From NCBI RefSeq assembly GCF_017115105.1, contig NZ_JABXKH010000173.1:1-64000 (forward strand): DNA of 64,000 nucleotides, written 5' to 3'. The stretch's first letter is position 1. Each line of letters opens with the position of its first letter. The translations under genes were made by a program, and so were the position numbers. Of this stretch, positions 16,260 through 26,800 are shown in pieces. This DNA comes from Nostoc sp. NMS2. GTDB taxonomy: Bacteria > Cyanobacteriota > Cyanobacteriia > Cyanobacteriales > Nostocaceae. Under the pieces are notes generated by a model. That model was not told where the DNA came from. It searched no databases and was given only the letters and a program-made list of their open reading frames with translations.

Positions 16260-19200
16260 ATGACTGCTTCTAGAATTGAAGCTGTTTTAGCACAGTTGCA
16301 AGAAGAAGTTAGCAATTGTGAACAGGCTCTACTCAAGCTCATACAGGTGAAAAAAGTTATGGTTGAGAATGTACCATTAACCAACTCAGTAAATACACAT
16401 CAGCAAAAAGTCGATATTGCGATTATTGGGATGGCTTCTATCTTTCCCCAATCAAAAAATTTACAGGAATATTGGGAAAAAATAATTCACAAAGTTGATT
16501 GTATTACTGATGTTCCCCCTTCGCGTTGGAGTGTAGAGGATTATTACGATCCTAATCCCAGAACGCCTGATAAAACCTATTGTAAAAGAGGCGGATTTAT
16601 CCCGGATGTCAATTTCAATCCGATGGAATTTGGGCTGCCACCCAACAGCCTAGAAGTCACAGATATATCACAATTGCTAGGTCTGGTTGTTGCAAAAGCA
16701 GCGATGGAAGATGCAGGTTACGGCGAATCTCGACAGTTTAACAGCGATCGCTACGATCGCCTTCGCCAACGCACTGGTGTAATCTTAGGTGTGGCACTAG
16801 GCAGACAATTAGCGGTTCCTCTGACTTCGAGAATGCAGTACCCGGTTTGGGAAAAAGTCCTCAAAGGCAGTGGCTTATCTGACGAGGATACACAAAAAAT
16901 CATTGAGAAAATCAAAAGTGCTTATGTACAGTGGGATGAGAACGCCTTCCCCGGTATGCTGGCAAACGTAGTTACAGGAAGAATTGCCAACCGCCTAGAT
17001 TTGGGTGGAACTAACTGTGTAGTAGATGCCGCTTGTGCCAGTTCATTAGGTGCGCTCAAAATGGCAATGAGCGAGCTAATTGAGCATCGAGCCGATATGA
17101 TGATCGCTGGTGGCGTTGACACCGACAACTCAATTCTGGCCTACATGTGCTTTAGCAAAACTCCTGCTGTTTCCCAAGGTGAAAATGTCAAACCTTTCGA
17201 TGCAGAATCAGATGGGATGATGCTAGGTGAAGGTGTGGGAATGTTAGTCCTAAAGCGCCTTGAGGATGCCCAGCGAGATAATGACCGAATCTATGCAGTT
17301 ATTAAAGGCATTGGAACTTCTAGCGATGGTCGCTATAAAAGTATCTATGCGCCACGTCCAGAAGGTCAAATGAGAGCTTTGCATCGTGCTTACGAAGATG
17401 CCGGATTTTCGCCTGCAAGTGTTGGTTTGATTGAAGCACACGGCACTGGTACTATGGCTGGAGATCCCGCCGAATTCTCATCTATAAAAGAAGTTTTTGG
17501 CGAAAACAATCCCAAAAAACAACATATTGCCCTGGGAACTGTCAAATCGCAGATTGGACATACAAAAGCTGCTGCGGGTGCGGCAAGTCTGATCAAAACG
17601 GCTTTGGCTTTACACCACAAAGTATTACCAGCCACGATTAATGTCACCAAACCGCATCCTAAGTTAGATATTGATAGTTCCCCATTTTATCTAAATACCG
17701 AAACCAGACCTTGGATTAGCGGCGATGACCAACCAAGACGTGCAGGGGTAAGTTCTTTTGGCTTTGGTGGCACAAATTATCACGTCGTTTTGGAAGAATA
17801 CACAAGTCAACATCAGCAACCCTATCGTTTACACAAACCTTCTCAGTCGGTGTTGCTATTTGCGTCAACACCTGAAGAATTGTTGTCGCGCATTCAAGAA
17901 ATTAGACAACAATTGCAATCTGATACGGGAGAACAGCTTTATACAGAATTGATTGCGGCTTCTCAATCTTTAGAAATTCCGGTTACAAATGCCAGACTTG
18001 GGTTTGTTGCTGATTCTCTCACTCAAGCTTGTGACTTGCTGCAAACAAGTATTGACTTGCTCAAAAGCAAGCTGCAAGCAGAATCATGGGAATATCCCCA
18101 AGGAATTTACTATCGCAAAACTGGCATAGTTACACAAGGGAAGGTGGTTGCCCTATTTTCTGGGCAAGGTTCGCAATATTTAGAGATGGGTCGGGAACTC
18201 TTAATTAACTTCCCTGACTTGGGACAGACTTATGCTCAAATTGATAGCCTTTTACGGGAAGACGGTTTGCAGCCCCTTTCAGAGGTTGTTTTCCCGAACC
18301 CTGTGTTTGATCTAGATCAAAAGACCGCCCAGATGAAGGTGTTGCAGCAAACAGAATACGCACAGCCGGCGATTGGAGCTTTTAGTGCTGGTTTGTACAA
18401 GATATTGCAACAAGCTGGGTTTAAGCCAGATTTCGTGGCTGGACATAGTTTTGGAGAACTGACTGCTTTGTGGGCTGCGGGAGTTTTGAGTGAGAAAGAT
18501 TACCTTTTCTTAGTCAAAGCTAGAGGTCAAGCGATGGCTGCACCAAAAGATCCTCTGTTGGATGCGGGAGTGATGCTGGCGGTGAAAGGGGATGTAAATC
18601 AGGTTACAGAACTAATTCAGAATTTCCCGCAAGTCACCGTTGCTAACCTGAATTCTCCAAATCAGATGGTGTTAGCAGGGACGAAAGCTGAAATTGCTAA
18701 TGTCCAGGAGGCTCTGAAAACTCAAGGGTTCTCTAGCATTTTGTTGGGAGTTTCCGCAGCCTTTCACACTCCATTAGTGGCTTATGCACAGCAACCTTTT
18801 GCCAGAGCAATTGAGAAAGTTACTTTTAATGCGCCACAAATCCCGGTTTATACAAATGTCACCGGGAAGCGTTATCCGAATGAGCCGCAAGTCATTCAAA
18901 AAGTCCTCAAAGACCACCTGAAGAATCAAGTGCTGTTTAAGCAAGAAATTGAAAATATTTATGCTGAAGGCGGTTACTGCTTTATTGAATTTGGGCCGCG
19001 AAGTGTTCTCACCAACTTGGTAAAAGATATCCTGGGCGATCGCTCTCATTTAGCTGTAGCTTTAAATGCTAGTCATCTCAAAGATAGCGATCGCACTTTG
19101 CGGCAAGCTGTTCTACAGTTGCGCGTTGCTGGCTTACCTTTGCAAAACTTAGACCCCTATCAATTGGAATACAAAATCCCAGAAGCTTCTCCAAATCAGT

Positions 19201-22200
19201 CCTTGAATGTGCGTTTAAATAGCACTAACTATGTATCGGATAAAACTAAGCAGTCCTTTGAAAAAGCTACGCAAAATGGGCATGAAGTGAAATCCACTGT
19301 TGTGATCGGTAATAAACCCAACTTCTCTCAAGCCACAGAGAAGGTTGCAGTTAACGGTCAATCCACCGTTGGCAATGGCAATAAATCTAACTTCTCTCAA
19401 GCCACTGAAAAGGTTGTAGTTAACGGTCAATCTACCTTTGGCAACGGCAATAAATCTAACCCCTCTCATCCAGCAGAGAAAGTAGCAGTTAACGGTGGAG
19501 TGAAATCTGTGCAGAATGGGCAATCAGACCAACTAGATATCAAATCTTTGCAATCTAGTCCAGAACTTCCTCTAAGTTATTTAAGAGCTATAGACAACTT
19601 AGAGTACACATTAATAGAGGTCAATCGCCATCAACATGATGTCTTGCAGGTTCATGAACAATCTTTGAACCATCAGACAGAATATACTAAAATTTTCTTC
19701 CAACTCATGGAGCAACAACATGAGTTATGGGGAAATGGTAAATTCAGCGAACCATATACAGAAACACAGCAACTCGTAGTTTCCAGTTCAGAGCGCAGCA
19801 TCATGCGGTTTCACGATCATCAAACTGATAGCCTCCGCATCCATGAGCAATATCTGAACTATCAGCAAGAATACACTAACAACTTTTTCCAATTGCTTCA
19901 GCGACATTATCAACCGTCGCCCAGCAATACCAATCAACATCTGATACCGCCAGTCAATTATCAACCAAGTCCAGTAGCTCCACCAGTTGAAGAGGATAAC
20001 CCTGTTCTGGAGACTGCACCGGTTGCTTTACCGAGTAACGGATTTGCCGCTAAATCTGAGCCAGTTTCAACTAATGGTAACGGCACAAATGGTAATGGTA
20101 ATGGCGCACATCATCAAGCAACAGCAGTTCTGGATATTACTCCATTAAAGGAGAATACTGCACCTGTAGCATTTACACCCGAACCACCAGTAATCATCGA
20201 TCAAGCTACTCTGAGTGAAACTCTAATTAACATCGTTAGTGATAAAACAGGCTATCCAACGGAGATGTTAGAGCTAACGATGGATATCGAGGCAGATTTG
20301 GGGATTGATTCGATCAAACGTGTAGAAATTCTCGGAGCGTTGTTAGAACTATATCCCAATTTGCCCAAGCCGAATCCTGAAGAAGTAGGACAACTACGCA
20401 CACTGGCTCAAATAGCTGAGTATATGGGGAAAATTGCATCTGAGATTTCTGGCGCTCTGGTGAATGAGGCAGGGAGCAGGGAGCAGGGAGCAGGGGGAGA
20501 TGGGGGAGATGAGGGAGATGGGGGAGATGGGGGAGTAACAGTAATACCTTCGTCATCTCCTCTATCCCTGTCATCTCCAGAGATTACTAACATTGTGTTC
20601 AATGTTGTTAGTGAAAAGACAGGCTATTCGATGACGATGTTAGATTTGTCGATGGATATTGAGACAGATTTGGGAATTGATGCTGTCAAACTTGCGGAAA
20701 TTTTGGGAGCGTTGCTAGAACTATACCCTGATTTACCGAAGCTGAATTCAGAAGCATTGGCTGAATTACGTACCCTTGGACAAATTGTTGCATACATGCA
20801 AGCAGGGGAGCAGGGAGCAGGGAGCAGGGGAGAAGAGTTTTCACCCCGCTCCTCTGCCTCTTCACCCAATGCCCCATCCCAAATTCTTCGTAGTCCTATC
20901 AGACTCAAATATCTTCCCGAACCTGATGTTTTAGATTTCACCTTACCCGATAACCATATCGCCTTGCTTACTGATGATGGTTCTCTGACTACGGCGAAAC
21001 TAGCTGAGACTCTCCTCAAGCACGGCTGCAAAACCGTTGTCTTAACTTTTCCTCCAACCGTGATTGCTAAACAATCTCCGTTACCTGAAGGGATTAGGCG
21101 TGTGCTGCTTACAGATTTGAGTGAGGAGCATTTGCAAGAACAGTTAGGAGCGATCGCTACTAACTATGGACAAATAGCTACGTTTATCCATCTGAATCCT
21201 TGCACTCACGACGATACAAGCAATCATGTGCGCTATCTGGAATCAGAAAAAGCCATTCTTCGCCATGTCTTTCTCATCGCCAAATATCTCAAAGAACCAC
21301 TCAATCAAGCAGCACTTCAAGGACGTAGTAGTTTTATAACTGTGGCTCGTCTGGATGGCGAATTTGGACTAGGCCAAAAAACTAACTTCGGTGCAATTGG
21401 CGCTGGACTATTTGGACTCACCAAAAGTTTGAATCAGGAATGGGAATCTGTATTTTGCCGAGCGATCGACCTCAGCCCTGATTTAGATGCCGAAACATCA
21501 GCACAGTATATCTTCGCCGAACTTCACGACCCAAATCTATTAGTCGTGGAAGTGGGATATAACTCACAAGGGCGAGTAACCCTCGTGTGTGAACAGGAAG
21601 AACAAAAAAACCCAAAGCAGGAAATCGGAGGAATCCCCTTTGCACCCAGCACCTTCTCTTCCAACCTTTTCCCCATCCCTAATGCCCAATCCCAAGTATT
21701 TCTCGTAAGTGGCGGTGCGAAAGGGATAACGGCTCAGTGTGTGATTAAACTAGCGCAGCGTTATAAATGCAAATTTATCTTGGTGGGTCGTTCCGCCGCC
21801 GATCCAGAACCCGTATGGACTGAAGGTTATTTGGGTGAAGCAGATTTGAAAAAGCGGATTATGGATGATTTCTTCGCTAGAGGTGAAAAACCCACACCTG
21901 CAATGGTGCAGAAAAAGTTTAACGCTATTTCATCTAGTCGGGAAATTGCTACAACTTTACAAGCTATCAAGCAGGCGGGTGGAAAGGCTGAATATTTGCA
22001 TGTTGATGTGACTGATGCGATCGCCCTTCAGGAAGAAGTTGCTAATGCTGTCAAGCGTTTTGGCCCGGTAACAGGAATTATTCACGGGGCTGGAAATCTA
22101 GCTGATAAGCGGATTGAGAAAAAATCAGTCCAAGATTTTGAAACAGTTTACACTGCCAAAGTTAAAGGTCTAGAAAACCTGTTGCGGTGCGTAACACCCG

Positions 22201-23390
22201 GTCAATTGAATTATTTAGTCCTGTTTTCTTCTGTAGTTGGCTTCTACGGAAACGTGGGACAGTCGGATTATGCGATCGCTAATGAAATTCTCAACAAATC
22301 AGCCCACCTTATCAAACGCAACCATCCCCATTCTCATGTAGTAGCGATTAATTGGGGCCCTTGGGATAGTGGTATGGTTTCTCCTGAATTAAAGCAAGCT
22401 TTTGCTGAACGGAATATTCAGACTATTCCTGTTGATATTGGCACAGAAATGTTAGTTAATGAATTAGCTAGCATAAATCAACAAACTGTGCAAGTTGTAA
22501 TTGGGAGTCCCCTAGTATATATCCCAGAAAAGTTACCAAGCGAGTTGAAAACTTTTCGTATCCATCGACAGCTAACATTACCAGCTAATCCCTTTTTACA
22601 AGACCATGTAATTGCTGGTTATCCAGTTCTGCCAGCAACTTGTGGACTATTATGGATTGCTAACGCCTGCGAACAAATCTATCCTGGTTACAAAGCCTTC
22701 CTTTATACAAATTATAAAGTTTTGAAGGGACTAATCTTTGATGAAAATTTAGGAACTGAATACACTTTAGAATTGCAAGAAATTGCTAAACATGATATCA
22801 ATGAAATAGATTTTGATGCCAAGATTTGGAGTAAAACTCCAGAAGGTAAAATCCGTTATCATTTTAGTAGCCAGATAAAACTGAAGCGGGAAATTCCTAA
22901 TGCCCCTACACACGAATCCCTGAACTTAAACCAGGATCGTAAAATCACCGCTACGACTTCATCAATTTATCAGAATGGGTCAGCTAGCTTGTTTCACGGA
23001 CTTACTTTTCAAGGCGTAAAATCTGTCTTAAATGCTACTCTGCAAAAGATCACTATAGAATGCTATTTGCCGAAAACTGAAGAAAGACAACAAGGACAAT
23101 TCCCAGTCCAAACATTTAATCCTTACATTGCAGATGTGGAGATTCACGCATTTTGGATTTGGGCACAGCATTTTTATCAGGTAGCTTGTTTACCTTCAGA
23201 AATCAAGAGTTTTGAGCAGTTTATAGCTATCCCATTTGATGAAATATTTTACGTTTCTTGTGAAATAAAATCAAAGACAGAATCGGGTTTAGTAGTTGAT
23301 CTAATCGCTCATAATGAGCAAGGACAAATATATAACCGGATGCTGGGAGCAAAGGGAACTATTTTACCCAAGCAATTAGATGAAATCTAA
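16260..23390 (+). CDS. PfaA/Hgl-like type I polyketide synthase KS-AT-ACP-ACP-KR-DH
   Basis: This is a 2376-aa megasynthase. The ketosynthase spans about residues 50-510 with an intact Cys259 (DAACASS), His394 (EAHGTGT) and His434 (GHTKAAAG). The acyltransferase has Ser730 (GHSFGE) and His836 (AAFHTPL). A long linker with tandem repeats (1018-1080) and two copies of an amphipathic motif (1121-1157, 1182-1218) follows. ACP1 carries the phosphopantetheine Ser1351 (DLGIDSIKRVEIL), whereas ACP2 has Ala1475 in its place. A PfaA-type ketoreductase (GGAKGIT near 1815, active-site Tyr in GQSDYAIANE) precedes a C-terminal hotdog dehydratase with His2116 (DHVIAGYPVLPAT). This layout belongs to polyunsaturated-fatty-acid and heterocyst-glycolipid synthases, which make long acyl chains iteratively. 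An N-terminal coiled coil (residues 1-45) may dock with a partner. Confidence 0.93.
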   Translation: MTASRIEAVLAQLQEEVSNCEQALLKLIQVKKVMVENVPLTNSVNTHQQKVDIAIIGMASIFPQSKNLQEYWEKIIHKVDCITDVPPSRWSVEDYYDPNPRTPDKTYCKRGGFIPDVNFNPMEFGLPPNSLEVTDISQLLGLVVAKAAMEDAGYGESRQFNSDRYDRLRQRTGVILGVALGRQLAVPLTSRMQYPVWEKVLKGSGLSDEDTQKIIEKIKSAYVQWDENAFPGMLANVVTGRIANRLDLGGTNCVVDAACASSLGALKMAMSELIEHRADMMIAGGVDTDNSILAYMCFSKTPAVSQGENVKPFDAESDGMMLGEGVGMLVLKRLEDAQRDNDRIYAVIKGIGTSSDGRYKSIYAPRPEGQMRALHRAYEDAGFSPASVGLIEAHGTGTMAGDPAEFSSIKEVFGENNPKKQHIALGTVKSQIGHTKAAAGAASLIKTALALHHKVLPATINVTKPHPKLDIDSSPFYLNTETRPWISGDDQPRRAGVSSFGFGGTNYHVVLEEYTSQHQQPYRLHKPSQSVLLFASTPEELLSRIQEIRQQLQSDTGEQLYTELIAASQSLEIPVTNARLGFVADSLTQACDLLQTSIDLLKSKLQAESWEYPQGIYYRKTGIVTQGKVVALFSGQGSQYLEMGRELLINFPDLGQTYAQIDSLLREDGLQPLSEVVFPNPVFDLDQKTAQMKVLQQTEYAQPAIGAFSAGLYKILQQAGFKPDFVAGHSFGELTALWAAGVLSEKDYLFLVKARGQAMAAPKDPLLDAGVMLAVKGDVNQVTELIQNFPQVTVANLNSPNQMVLAGTKAEIANVQEALKTQGFSSILLGVSAAFHTPLVAYAQQPFARAIEKVTFNAPQIPVYTNVTGKRYPNEPQVIQKVLKDHLKNQVLFKQEIENIYAEGGYCFIEFGPRSVLTNLVKDILGDRSHLAVALNASHLKDSDRTLRQAVLQLRVAGLPLQNLDPYQLEYKIPEASPNQSLNVRLNSTNYVSDKTKQSFEKATQNGHEVKSTVVIGNKPNFSQATEKVAVNGQSTVGNGNKSNFSQATEKVVVNGQSTFGNGNKSNPSHPAEKVAVNGGVKSVQNGQSDQLDIKSLQSSPELPLSYLRAIDNLEYTLIEVNRHQHDVLQVHEQSLNHQTEYTKIFFQLMEQQHELWGNGKFSEPYTETQQLVVSSSERSIMRFHDHQTDSLRIHEQYLNYQQEYTNNFFQLLQRHYQPSPSNTNQHLIPPVNYQPSPVAPPVEEDNPVLETAPVALPSNGFAAKSEPVSTNGNGTNGNGNGAHHQATAVLDITPLKENTAPVAFTPEPPVIIDQATLSETLINIVSDKTGYPTEMLELTMDIEADLGIDSIKRVEILGALLELYPNLPKPNPEEVGQLRTLAQIAEYMGKIASEISGALVNEAGSREQGAGGDGGDEGDGGDGGVTVIPSSSPLSLSSPEITNIVFNVVSEKTGYSMTMLDLSMDIETDLGIDAVKLAEILGALLELYPDLPKLNSEALAELRTLGQIVAYMQAGEQGAGSRGEEFSPRSSASSPNAPSQILRSPIRLKYLPEPDVLDFTLPDNHIALLTDDGSLTTAKLAETLLKHGCKTVVLTFPPTVIAKQSPLPEGIRRVLLTDLSEEHLQEQLGAIATNYGQIATFIHLNPCTHDDTSNHVRYLESEKAILRHVFLIAKYLKEPLNQAALQGRSSFITVARLDGEFGLGQKTNFGAIGAGLFGLTKSLNQEWESVFCRAIDLSPDLDAETSAQYIFAELHDPNLLVVEVGYNSQGRVTLVCEQEEQKNPKQEIGGIPFAPSTFSSNLFPIPNAQSQVFLVSGGAKGITAQCVIKLAQRYKCKFILVGRSAADPEPVWTEGYLGEADLKKRIMDDFFARGEKPTPAMVQKKFNAISSSREIATTLQAIKQAGGKAEYLHVDVTDAIALQEEVANAVKRFGPVTGIIHGAGNLADKRIEKKSVQDFETVYTAKVKGLENLLRCVTPGQLNYLVLFSSVVGFYGNVGQSDYAIANEILNKSAHLIKRNHPHSHVVAINWGPWDSGMVSPELKQAFAERNIQTIPVDIGTEMLVNELASINQQTVQVVIGSPLVYIPEKLPSELKTFRIHRQLTLPANPFLQDHVIAGYPVLPATCGLLWIANACEQIYPGYKAFLYTNYKVLKGLIFDENLGTEYTLELQEIAKHDINEIDFDAKIWSKTPEGKIRYHFSSQIKLKREIPNAPTHESLNLNQDRKITATTSSIYQNGSASLFHGLTFQGVKSVLNATLQKITIECYLPKTEERQQGQFPVQTFNPYIADVEIHAFWIWAQHFYQVACLPSEIKSFEQFIAIPFDEIFYVSCEIKSKTESGLVVDLIAHNEQGQIYNRMLGAKGTILPKQLDEI
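19311..19499 (+). repeat. 69-bp in-frame tandem repeat in the AT-ACP linker
   Basis: Two complete 69-bp units (19311-19379 and 19380-19448) and a 51-bp partial unit encode 23-residue repeats with the core FSQATEKVAVNGQST and GNGNK. The frame is kept, so the linker can grow or shrink without disrupting the synthase. They probably act as flexible spacers between the AT and the ACPs. Confidence 0.85.
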
Positions 23391-23899
23391 ATAGACATCA
23401 GCCTCAATACTGCTCGGTTAAGAAGATTTGTCGGTTGGGTAAAACTTTAGTGTTACCCAACAAATCCTGAAAATGTTGGGTTTCGTTCTTCAACCCAACC
23501 TACATTGGAGTTATTTTTTAGGCTTAACAGAAGGGAGCATCCCAATTTTGCTAAAAGGCACAGGACTGGCACAAAAACCCTGTACAAACATCTTTCCTTT
23601 GCGTTCTTTGCGTCCTTGGCGGTTCGTTATTTCATTCCTAGTCTAATTCCAAATACCCTATAAAAATACACTTGCACATTTGGGATGCTCCCTAACCGAA
23701 CAGTATTGACATCAGCCTGACTTTTCATGTCATTTGGAAAAACCCACGAAAAATTTAACCCCTATTCAAACTCTAAGGCAGAAAATTTAAAGTCTCTCTC
23801 CTAGAAGGAGAGAGATTTAGAGAGAGGTTTTCCAGATACCATGAACAGTCAGAGAATCAGCAACTTAAAAATGTATACATCAGCTTGAGGAAGTAGGTG
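23391..23899. other. 500-bp gap between synthase genes, mostly a MITE
   Basis: Almost all of it is the CAATAC-family element (23405-23708), followed by a hairpin-rich 'ctctctcctagaaggagagag' repeat. A good ribosome site (GAGGAAG) precedes the next gene. The insertion splits what would otherwise be a compact gene pair. Confidence 0.7.
23405..23708. mobile_element. CAATAC-family MITE copy 5, perfect 10-bp target duplication
   Basis: This 304-bp element starts CAATACTGCTCGGTTAAG and ends CTAACCGAACAGTATTG. The identical 10-mer ACATCAGCCT flanks both sides (23395-23404, 23709-23718). The interior holds a 'ttgggtaaaactttagtg' hairpin repeat that also occurs near 62940, and the 'gcgtccttggcggttcgtt' repeat shared with copies 1 and 2. 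Confidence 0.9.
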
Positions 23900-26800
23900 A
23901 TGGAAGGATTTTCACAAAATAAAATTCCTAAAATAGCTATTGTGGGGATGGATTGTTATTTGGGTGGTGGCTGCAAGGGATTAGATACCTTTGAACGCAG
24001 TATTTATGAGGGAATTCAGCATTTTATTTCCATACCTCCTCAGCGATGGCAAGCAATAGAAGCACAACAACAGTTGTTGAAAAACTATGGTTTTACCGAT
24101 GGTGTGTTACCATTAGGTGCATACATTAAAGATTTTAAAATTGATACTTTTCGTTTGGAAATACCACCAGAAGAAGTAGACAATTTTAACCCCGAAGAAC
24201 TGTTGATGCTTCAGGTAGCTAATAATGCTTTGAAAGATGCAGCACTTCGTCAAGGCACGAGAATAGCAATAATCATTGCTACTACTAAAGAACTAACTCT
24301 GCATCAACAAAAAGAGCAACTGGAAGTCATTGACAAATACAATGAATATCCCAGCTACATCGAAAATAGTGTGGCTAATTATATTTCCAAGCTGTGGAAT
24401 TTTGCTGGCCCGACGTTCACATTAATTGCCGAAGAAAATTCTGTTTTCAAAGCCTTAGAACTTGCCCAAAAGCTACTTGCAATCAGAGAAGTAGACGCTG
24501 TTTTGGTCGGTGCAATCGAGCTTGCTGGGGATGGCGCTAGTGTTTTACAACGAAATCAAATAACAAAAGTTAACACAGGCGTAAATACTCTTAGTTACGA
24601 CCAGAATGCTAACGGCTGGATAGTAGGTGAGGGTGCGGCGGCTGTAGTATTGAAGCTTCACGACACAGCAAAACAAGAGAACAATCGCATATATGCAACG
24701 ATTGACGCTCTTAGTCTCGTGGAAAATTCCAAATCTAAAATTAACTCTTCCTCTGTGCCAAATTCTGAAGTGATAACCCAGGCTTGTCAACAGGCTTTTC
24801 ATTTAGCAGATATCCAACCAACAGATATCAACTATTTAGAAGTTGTTGGTAGTGGAATTCCTCAGCAAGATGAGTTAGAAATTCAAGGTTTGCTTACAGC
24901 TTATCGCACATTTGAAGCAAATTTAACTTGTGCGATCGGTAGTGTTAAAGCCAATATCGGTCATACCTATGCCGCATCAGGGATAGTTAGTCTGGTTAAA
25001 ACAGCACTTTGTTTATATCACCGCTACATCCCCGCAGTTCCCCAGTGGTCTGGCCCCAAAATGCCAGAGATTTGGCGAGATAGTCCCTTTTATGTTGCTT
25101 CTGAATCAAAACCCTGGTTTTTAGAAAAAGGGGCCACTAGAAGAATAGCTGCAATTAACGGGATGGAGATAGATGGGAGTTATGCACATTTAATTTTGTC
25201 AGAGGAACTATCTCAGCAACATCGTAGCAGCAGATATTTAGAGCAAATGCCTTACTATGTGTTTGCGATCGCAGCTGACGATCAATCAACCCTATTAGAC
25301 CAAATCCGCACTCTTCAACAAACTATCACAGATTGCTCTATATCTGCTGCTGCTAAGTTGACTTTTAAAGCTTTTCAGCAGCATCAACAGGCAACTTATG
25401 CTGTAGCAATTCTCGGACACAATCAAGATGAATTGCAGCGAGAAATTCAGCACTCCCTCAAGGGTATTGTCAATGCCTTTGAGACAGGGAAAGACTGGCA
25501 AAGTCCTCTAGGCAGTTATTTTACAGCAAAACCACTGGGTCAAAGAGGTAAAATTTCTTTCGTTTATCCAGGTGCTTTTAGCGCCTATATCGGTGTCGGT
25601 CAAAATCTGTTTCGCTTGTTTCCTCAACTTTACGATGAACCACTCCTCAAAAATAGCCACAATCGTCTAGCAAACGTAGAGAAACTTGTCTATCCCCGAA
25701 GCTTAGAAAAATTATCAAATAGACAACTGGAAAACCTTGAACAGATATTAATTAACGATCCGGTAGGAATACTCGAATTAGAAATGTTCTTTGCCACACT
25801 CTTGACAGCAACTCTGAACAATTATTTCCAGATAAAGCCTCAAAGTGTTTTTGGTTATAGCTTGGGCGAAATTAGCATGATGTTGGCTCAAGGTATCTGG
25901 GGTAACTTTCTAGATGGTAGTCAGAGCTTTAACTCATCTTCTCTGTTTAAGACAAGGCTATCTGGCCCCAAAAATGCTGTGCGCGAGTATTGGGGATTAC
26001 CACAAGAGCAGAATGAACAAGGCGAAGATTTTTGGCGCAACTATATCGTCATGTGTCCAGTATCTCGTGTTCAGGAAGCTATCAAACATGAAAATCGCGT
26101 CTATTTACCTTTAATTAATACTACAGAAGAAGTTGTGATTGCTGGCGAAACCCAAGCCTGTAAGCGAGTAATTGCTAACCTAAATTGTGATGCTTTATCT
26201 GCTCCCTTCACCCATGTCATCCATTGCGAGGCAATGCGCTCTGAGTACGATGAACTTGTGAGATTAAATACATTACCTATCCAAAACGTATCAGAGACTA
26301 TTTTTTATTCCACAGCCGAGTATAAACCCATTAACCTCGACAGTGATTCTATTGCTCACAATATTGCTCAAAATGTTTGTAAACAGCTTAATTTTCCTCA
26401 ATTAATTAACCGCGTCTATGAGGATGGCTTCAAAATTTTCATCGAAGTAGGTGCCGGTAGTAACTGTTCGAGATGGATTGGTAAAATCCTCAATCAAAAA
26501 GAATACGTCACAGTGTCTCTTAATAAAAGAGGTGTAGACGATCATACTTCTATTGTCAAAGCCTTAGCAAAACTCCTAAGTCATAGGGTTGATCTAGATT
26601 TATCACCACTATATTCTCAAGAATCGGAAAATTTTAACCAAAGCCAGTCTAGAGTGAAAACTATAACTTTGGACAATAGCAAGATTAGTTACACGTCTTT
26701 GAAGAAGAGAAATCAAAAAATACTTCAAGATATAACCATCGAAAATGGTAATCAGCAGCAATTTCAACTATTAGAATTAAAGGAAGTTACACAAATGAAT

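Noticed and set aside
20314-20602. Minus-strand ORFs rich in Pro and Leu inside the PKS
   Set aside because: Shadows of the in-frame repeat linkers; the plus frame is the long coding frame with clear domains.
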